Source: AR12 sp036265915 (GTDB lineage: Bacteria; Methylomirabilota; Methylomirabilia; Rokubacteriales; CSP1-6). From it: a stretch of DNA of 20,987 nt. A program made the position numbers and the translations under genes. The stretch is taken from the NCBI GenBank assembly GCA_036265915.1, contig DATAOC010000108.1:1-20987 (forward strand), given 5' to 3'. The notes beneath the pieces were generated by a model. It was not told the DNA's origin, searched no databases, and saw only the letters and a list, made by a program, of their open reading frames with translations. Position 1 is the stretch's first letter. Each line of letters starts with the position of its first letter. Positions 16,574 to 20,987 of the stretch are shown here, one piece after another.

Positions 16574-18871
16574 GTGGCGTGCGAGCCAGCCGAAGAGCCG
16601 CGCCGGCGTGATGGGCAGCTCGCGGACGATCACGCCGCGATCGGCCAGCGCGTCCTCGACCGCGTTCGCCACCGCGCTGGCGCCGGCGATGCAGCCGCTC
16701 TCGCCCACCCCCTTGGCCCCGAGCGGATTCACCACGGAGCGATGCTCGTCCAGGGCGACGTCGAGCCACGGCAGGTCGCCGGCCTTGGGGATCGCATAGT
16801 CCATCAGGCTCCCGGACAGGAGCTGCCCCTGTCCGTCGTACACGACCTCTTCCATGAGTGCGGTGCCGATGGCCTGCGCGGCCCCACCCTGCAGCTGTCC
16901 CTCGACGATCGCGGGGTTGATGGCGCGGCCCGGATCGTGGAGGACGACGTGGCGCAGCAGGCGGACGCGGCAGGTGTCGACGTCGACCTCGACGGCGCAC
17001 GCCTGGCCGCCGAACGCCCACGTCACCGTGTCCGGGTAGAACCACGTGCATGCGTTCAATCCCGGCTCGCCCTTCGGCGCCAGCGCCTTCGAGCGCACCG
17101 CCGCCTGCGCCAGCCGGCCGAGCGGCAGCGTGCGGTCCGGCACGCCGGCCACGAACGCGCGGCTACCCTCGATCCGCACGTCGGTCGGCGCGCACTCGAA
17201 GATCTCCGCGGCGACGATCGCCGCGCGCTGCCGCACCTCCGCCGCCGCCCGCATCACCGCGGGTCCGGTGTTCACGATGACGCGACTGCCGCCGGTGCCC
17301 ATGCCGTAGGGCATGAGCGTCGTGTCCCCGGCCATGACGACGACATCCTCCAGGCTCGCGCCGAGCGCGTCGGAGGCGATCTGCGCGAGCGTCGTCGAGT
17401 GTCCCTGCCCCTGCGCCGCCACACCGACGAGTACGAAGACCGTGCCGCGCGGGTCGACACGCACCGTCGCGCCCTCGAACGGCCCGAGGCCCGTGCCCTG
17501 GGCGTAGCAGGCGATGCCGACGCCGACGGGTCGCGGCGATCTCGCCGTCCCCTGCTGGCGCTTGCGCCAGTCGGCGTAGCCGAACAGATCGAGCAGACGC
17601 TCGAAGCCGGCGACGAAGTCGCCGGGATCGTAGGCGACGGGCACGCCGTCCTTGTAGGTGAGGCCCGGACGATACGGCATCTCGGCGGGCCGCACGAGAT
17701 TGCGCCGGCGAAGGTCGGCCGGATCGAGCCCCAGGCGCCGCGCGCCGAGGTCCATCAGCCGCTCCATGACGAAGTTCGCCTCCGGGCGCCCGGCCGCGCG
17801 GTAGGCCGCGTTGAACATCGTCGTCGTCACCACGCTCTCGCCCCGCGATCGGTAGTGCGGCACGCGATAGGGCCCCGGCATGTGATTCACGGTGTTGGCG
17901 GTGAGCCCGTTGCCGGCCATCGGGTAGGCGCCGACGTCGGCCAGGAACGCGCTCTCCAGCGCCACGATGGTGCCGTCGGCCGCGAGGGCGAGCGTCGCCT
18001 CGTGCGACTGCGCGCGATCGTGGCCGGCGCTCTCGAAGTCCTCACGCCGGCCCTCGATCCACTTCACCGGTCGCCCGAGACGCCGCGCGGCCAGGGCCAC
18101 CAGCACCTCGTCGGCGTACACCTGTCCCTTCGGTCCGAAGGCGCCGCCCACGTCCGGCACCAGCACACGCACCTGCTCGACCGGAACGTCGAGCACTCGC
18201 GCGATGACGTCCCGCTGGCTGTACGGGCTCTGGATCGAGCCCCACACCGTCAGCACGCCCGCCGCGCCGTCGTAGTCGGCGACCGCGCCGCGCGTCTCGA
18301 TGGGCACCGCGGCCAGTCGCTGGTGGCGAAAGCGCTCGCGCACCACGATGAGGTCGGGCTGCGAGAGCGCGCGGTCGACGTCGCCGACGGCGCCGCGCAC
18401 GGTCACGCCGATGTTGTCCGGCCACGCCTCGTGCACGCGCGTGGAGGCGGTACGCGCGGCCTCCGCCCCGATGAGCGACGGCAACACCTCGTAGTCGACG
18501 GTGACCAGCGCCAGCGCGTCCGCGAGCACGTACGGCGTCTCGGCGATCACCGCGGCCACCGGCTCACCGACGTAGCGGGCACGGTCGCGCACGAGAATGG
18601 GCGTGACGAACGGCCGCGGCTCGTGGACGCCGCTCGAGGCCGCCGTCAGCGCGCGCGCGGTCTCCGGCAGGTCGGCCGCCGTCCACACGGCCAGCACGCC
18701 CGGCAGCGCGCGGGCGGCGGCGGCGTCGACGCCGCGGATGCGCGCGTGCGCATGCACGCTGCGCACGACGCCGAGAGCGAGGCACTGCTGCGGCTGGATG
18801 TCGTCGACGTAACGCCCGGCCCCGGTCACGAGGCGGCGCGCGTCCCGGTTGCGCGGCGAGGCACCGATCAT
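16571..18871 (-). CDS. Xanthine dehydrogenase-family molybdopterin-binding (large) subunit, second paralogue
   Basis: A 766-residue molybdenum hydroxylase large subunit, clearly paralogous along its length to the convergent neighbour. It opens with RRLVTGAGRYVDDI, has VGGAFGPKG (GGAFG 242-246), AYRAAGR at 356-362 in place of the AYRGAGR loop, and KGVGESG with the catalytic Glu724. Shared stretches with the neighbour include GPYRVPHYR, GTGLGPFEGA, VEDALADRGV and the VTWAFG segment. The changed active-site loop glycine and GGGFG-to-GGAFG difference suggest another substrate, but this is inference. The ATG at 18871 has no ribosome-binding site; instead TACACT ends seven bases upstream. Iron-sulfur and FAD subunits are not in the window. 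It is divergent from a solute-binding protein gene, possibly supplying the same catabolic route. Confidence 0.95.
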   Translation of the reverse strand: MIGASPRNRDARRLVTGAGRYVDDIQPQQCLALGVVRSVHAHARIRGVDAAAARALPGVLAVWTAADLPETARALTAASSGVHEPRPFVTPILVRDRARYVGEPVAAVIAETPYVLADALALVTVDYEVLPSLIGAEAARTASTRVHEAWPDNIGVTVRGAVGDVDRALSQPDLIVVRERFRHQRLAAVPIETRGAVADYDGAAGVLTVWGSIQSPYSQRDVIARVLDVPVEQVRVLVPDVGGAFGPKGQVYADEVLVALAARRLGRPVKWIEGRREDFESAGHDRAQSHEATLALAADGTIVALESAFLADVGAYPMAGNGLTANTVNHMPGPYRVPHYRSRGESVVTTTMFNAAYRAAGRPEANFVMERLMDLGARRLGLDPADLRRRNLVRPAEMPYRPGLTYKDGVPVAYDPGDFVAGFERLLDLFGYADWRKRQQGTARSPRPVGVGIACYAQGTGLGPFEGATVRVDPRGTVFVLVGVAAQGQGHSTTLAQIASDALGASLEDVVVMAGDTTLMPYGMGTGGSRVIVNTGPAVMRAAAEVRQRAAIVAAEIFECAPTDVRIEGSRAFVAGVPDRTLPLGRLAQAAVRSKALAPKGEPGLNACTWFYPDTVTWAFGGQACAVEVDVDTCRVRLLRHVVLHDPGRAINPAIVEGQLQGGAAQAIGTALMEEVVYDGQGQLLSGSLMDYAIPKAGDLPWLDVALDEHRSVVNPLGAKGVGESGCIAGASAVANAVEDALADRGVIVRELPITPARLFGWLARH

Positions 18872-18944
18872 GGCCGGTAGTGTATACCGCGGGGACCCCG
18901 GCCTTTGCGGGCCGGTGCGCCGCGTTTATACTCCGGTACCCCCG
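18872..18944. promoter_or_regulatory. Divergent promoter region between the second hydroxylase and the solute-binding protein
   Basis: For the + strand, TATACT at 18927-18932 is a good -10 box, with a poor TTTGCG/TTGCGG -35 candidate at 18904-18910. For the minus strand, the overlapping boxes TATACA (18886-18881) and TACACT (18884-18879) lie right before the ATG at 18871. The predicted transcript starts fall within a few bases of both start codons, and no Shine-Dalgarno sequence is present on either side. Confidence 0.45.
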
Positions 18945-20498
18945 ATGGCTGGACCACGACGCGCAGCGTTGCGAATCCCGGGCATGGCAGGGCTCCTGCT
19001 GGCAGTCCTGTGCGCGCCGCTCGACGCGCGTGCCGCGGAGGGCCAGCTGACCTGGGCAATCCATGTGACCATCGCGCCCACGTGGTTCGATCCCGCCGAG
19101 ACGCCCGGCATCGTGACGCCATTCATGATCCTCTACGCGCTCCACGACGCACTGGTGAAGCCGATGCCGGGCCAGCCGATGGCGCCGAGCCTCGCGGAGT
19201 CGTGGACGGTGTCGAAGGACGGGCTCGTCTACGATTTCGTGCTGCGCAAGAACGTGCGCTTCCACAACGGCGATCCGCTCTCCGGCGAGGACGTGAAGTT
19301 CTCGTTCGAGCGCTATCGCGGCGCCGCCGCTGCCGCGCTCAAGAGCAAGGTGGCGCGGGTCGAGGTGGTGGACCCGCTGCGCGTACGGTTCGTGCTCAAG
19401 CAGCCGTGGCCGGATTTCATGACGTTCTATGCCACACCGGCCACGGGCGCGGCCTGGATCGTGCCCAGGAAGTACGTCGAGAAGGTCGGCGAGGACGGCT
19501 TCAAGAAGGCGCCCGTGGGCGCCGGCCCCTACCGCTTCGTGTCGTTCACGCCCGGCGTCGAGCTCGTGGTGGAAGCGTTCGACGGCTACTGGCGCAAGCC
19601 GCCGCGCGTGAAGACGCTCGCCTTCCGCGTCATCCAGGACGAGTCGACGCGGCTGGCGGCGCTCAAGCGCGGCGAAGTCGACGTGGCCTACAGCATCACC
19701 GGCCCGCTCGCGGAGGAGCTCAAGCGCACGCCCGGGCTGGGACTCAAGTCGACGTCGTTCCCTTTCACGGTGTGGCTGGTCTTCACCGAGCAGTGGGACC
19801 CGAAGTCGCCGTGGCACGATCGGCGGGTGCGGCTGGCCGCGAACCTCGCCATGGACCGCGACGCCATCAACCAGGCGCTGTACCTCGGCCTCGCCACGCC
19901 GGCGCACAGCTTCATCCCGCGCGGCCTCGACTACTTCTGGGCGCCGCCACCGTACCCGCACGATCCGATGCGCGCGCGACAGCTGCTCGCCGAGGCCGGC
20001 TACCCGAACGGCTTCACCGCCGGCGAGCTCTCGGGCGACACCGTGTACGGCGCCTCGATCGGAGAGCCGGTGGTCAACGACCTCCAGGCGGTCGGCATCC
20101 GGCTGAAGCTGCGCCCGATGGAGCGCGCGGCGTTCTTCCAGGAGTTCGGCGACAAGAAGCTGCGCTGGGTCGTGGCCACCGGCAGCGGCGCGCCGGGCAA
20201 CGCGGCCACGCGGCTCGAAGCCTACGCGGTGACCGGTGGGCGCTACGTGTACGGCGGCTACCCCGACGTCGATGGCCTCTTCGCCGAGCAGGCGGTGGAG
20301 ACGAATCCCCGCGCGCGGCGGCAGCTTCTCGAGCGGCTACAGCGGCTGATCCACGAGCGCGTCGTGTTCGGGCCCGTCATCGAGCCGGCGCTGCTCAACG
20401 GGGTGGGCCCGCGCGCCGCGCAGGACGGCGGCCTCGGCGCCATCGCGAACCATCCATACTCCGCGCCGTACGAAGACATCACGCTGAAGGGACGGTAG
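18945..20498 (+). CDS. Extracytoplasmic solute-binding protein, family 5 (peptide/nickel ABC transporter type)
   Basis: A 517-residue exported substrate-binding protein of the SBP_bac_5 family, which delivers oligopeptides, nickel or other ligands to an ABC importer. A signal peptide covers about residues 1-30: basic MAGPRRAALR, a hydrophobic GMAGLLLAVLCAPL core and a likely ARA/AEG cleavage site. There is no lipobox cysteine. The family pattern is clear in PSLAESWTVSKDGLVYDFVLR, VRFHNGDPLSGEDVKFSFERY, and the C-terminal domain motif around PHDPMRARQLLAEAGYPNGF. Ligand cannot be inferred, and no permease or ATPase gene lies in the window. The ATG at 18945 was chosen because it gives a complete signal peptide; an ATG at 18984 is possible. 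A TATACT box lies 12 bases before the start. A paralogue follows seven bases after the stop. Confidence 0.93.
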   Translation: MAGPRRAALRIPGMAGLLLAVLCAPLDARAAEGQLTWAIHVTIAPTWFDPAETPGIVTPFMILYALHDALVKPMPGQPMAPSLAESWTVSKDGLVYDFVLRKNVRFHNGDPLSGEDVKFSFERYRGAAAAALKSKVARVEVVDPLRVRFVLKQPWPDFMTFYATPATGAAWIVPRKYVEKVGEDGFKKAPVGAGPYRFVSFTPGVELVVEAFDGYWRKPPRVKTLAFRVIQDESTRLAALKRGEVDVAYSITGPLAEELKRTPGLGLKSTSFPFTVWLVFTEQWDPKSPWHDRRVRLAANLAMDRDAINQALYLGLATPAHSFIPRGLDYFWAPPPYPHDPMRARQLLAEAGYPNGFTAGELSGDTVYGASIGEPVVNDLQAVGIRLKLRPMERAAFFQEFGDKKLRWVVATGSGAPGNAATRLEAYAVTGGRYVYGGYPDVDGLFAEQAVETNPRARRQLLERLQRLIHERVVFGPVIEPALLNGVGPRAAQDGGLGAIANHPYSAPYEDITLKGR

Positions 20499-20505
20499 CC
20501 ACGGC

Positions 20506-20987
20506 ATGACCCGACTCGCGGTCGCCCTCATCGCGCTCACGTGGGCGGCCGTCGCCGCCGCCGCCACGCCGGCCGGCCAGCTGACCTGGGCGCTGCACGT
20601 CACCATCGCCTCGCGCTTTCTCGATCCCGCGGAGAACGACGGCCTGATCACGCCGTACATGATCCAGTACGCGCTCCACGACGCGCTCGTGAAGCCGATG
20701 CCGGGCGGCATCAACACGCCGAGCCTGGCGGAGTCGTGGACGGTGAGCAAGGACGGTCTTGCGTACGACTTCAAGCTGCGCCAGGGCATCACCTTCCACA
20801 ACGGCGCGCCGATCACACCGGAGGACGTGCGGTTCTCGTTCGAGCGCTATCGCGGCTCGGGTGCCAAGATTCTCCACGACCGTGTCGCGCGCGTGGAGAC
20901 GGTCGACGCACGACAGGTGCGCTTCCGCCTGAAGGAGCCGTGGCCGGACTTCATGACCTTCTACGGCACCACCGCCACCGGCGCCGG
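20506..20987 (+). CDS. Extracytoplasmic solute-binding protein, family 5, tandem paralogue (3' truncated by the window)
   Basis: The first 160 codons of a second SBP_bac_5 protein; the gene continues beyond the window. The signal peptide is short (MTRLAVALIALTWAAVAAAA, cleavage likely after residue 20). The mature part is closely similar to the preceding gene's product: GQLTWALHVTIA, YALHDALVKPMPG, PSLAESWTVSKDGL, SFERYRG and PWPDFMTFYGT are almost the same in both. This indicates tandem duplication followed by divergence. The ATG at 20506 begins seven bases after the upstream stop, so the two are co-transcribed. The ribosome-binding site is poor; a GAAGGGACGG stretch lies about 10-20 bases upstream. 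Permease and ATPase genes may follow downstream. Confidence 0.92.
   Translation, partial: MTRLAVALIALTWAAVAAAATPAGQLTWALHVTIASRFLDPAENDGLITPYMIQYALHDALVKPMPGGINTPSLAESWTVSKDGLAYDFKLRQGITFHNGAPITPEDVRFSFERYRGSGAKILHDRVARVETVDARQVRFRLKEPWPDFMTFYGTTATGA

Noticed and set aside
16556..18880. 774-codon plus-strand frame opposite the second hydroxylase gene
   Set aside because: Antisense shadow: no recognisable motif, and the minus strand encodes an intact molybdenum hydroxylase over the same span.

Overview
The window is a high-GC bacterial chromosome segment with an ordinary housekeeping core flanked by metabolic accessory genes. The core carries rpsU, mutS2, dnaG and rpoD in one tightly packed series, then a CAU-anticodon tRNA, a coiled-coil zinc-ribbon protein, ribonuclease HI and, further on, the RNase P RNA (type A). 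This arrangement, together with form II-type molybdenum hydroxylases and tandem peptide-type solute-binding proteins, fits an uncultured soil or subsurface lineage of the Rokubacteria/Methylomirabilota or deltaproteobacterial kind. That placement is inference from gene content and was not tested by any search.

Layout. 1-332 is the 3' end of an unidentified gene on the + strand. It meets, with a one-base gap, a minus-strand pair: an ion-transporter-superfamily membrane protein (864-2192) followed by an RBBP9/YdeN-like serine hydrolase (334-867), coupled by an ATGA overlap. From 2186 the + strand carries the macromolecular-synthesis genes: a TTGACA promoter, rpsU, mutS2, dnaG (1-base overlap with mutS2) and rpoD (8-base overlap with dnaG). 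The tRNA (8641-8712), the zinc-ribbon protein (8843-9550) and rnhA (9552-10004, apparently with a CTG start) follow. Then come a single-pass membrane protein with a small beta-sandwich domain, a DUF1835-type protein, and rnpB (11643-12016) behind its own TATACT box.

The right part is accessory. A histidine-rich protein of unknown function (12026-13603, minus) is divergent from a cupin gene (13701-14198), which overlaps a molybdopterin-binding hydroxylase large subunit (14195-16534). A second, paralogous large subunit (16571-18871, minus) converges on the first. Neither has its iron-sulfur or FAD partner subunits inside the window. Divergent from the second large subunit, two tandem extracytoplasmic solute-binding proteins of the oligopeptide type begin at 18945 and 20506. 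The second runs off the end.

I found no CRISPR array, transposon, prophage, toxin-antitoxin pair or defence system. The points most worth a second look are the non-canonical start of rnhA, a MutS2 whose Smr domain has lost the LDLR-type motif, orphan convergent molybdenum hydroxylase subunits, possible leaderless starts at two genes, and the unrecognised histidine-rich protein.
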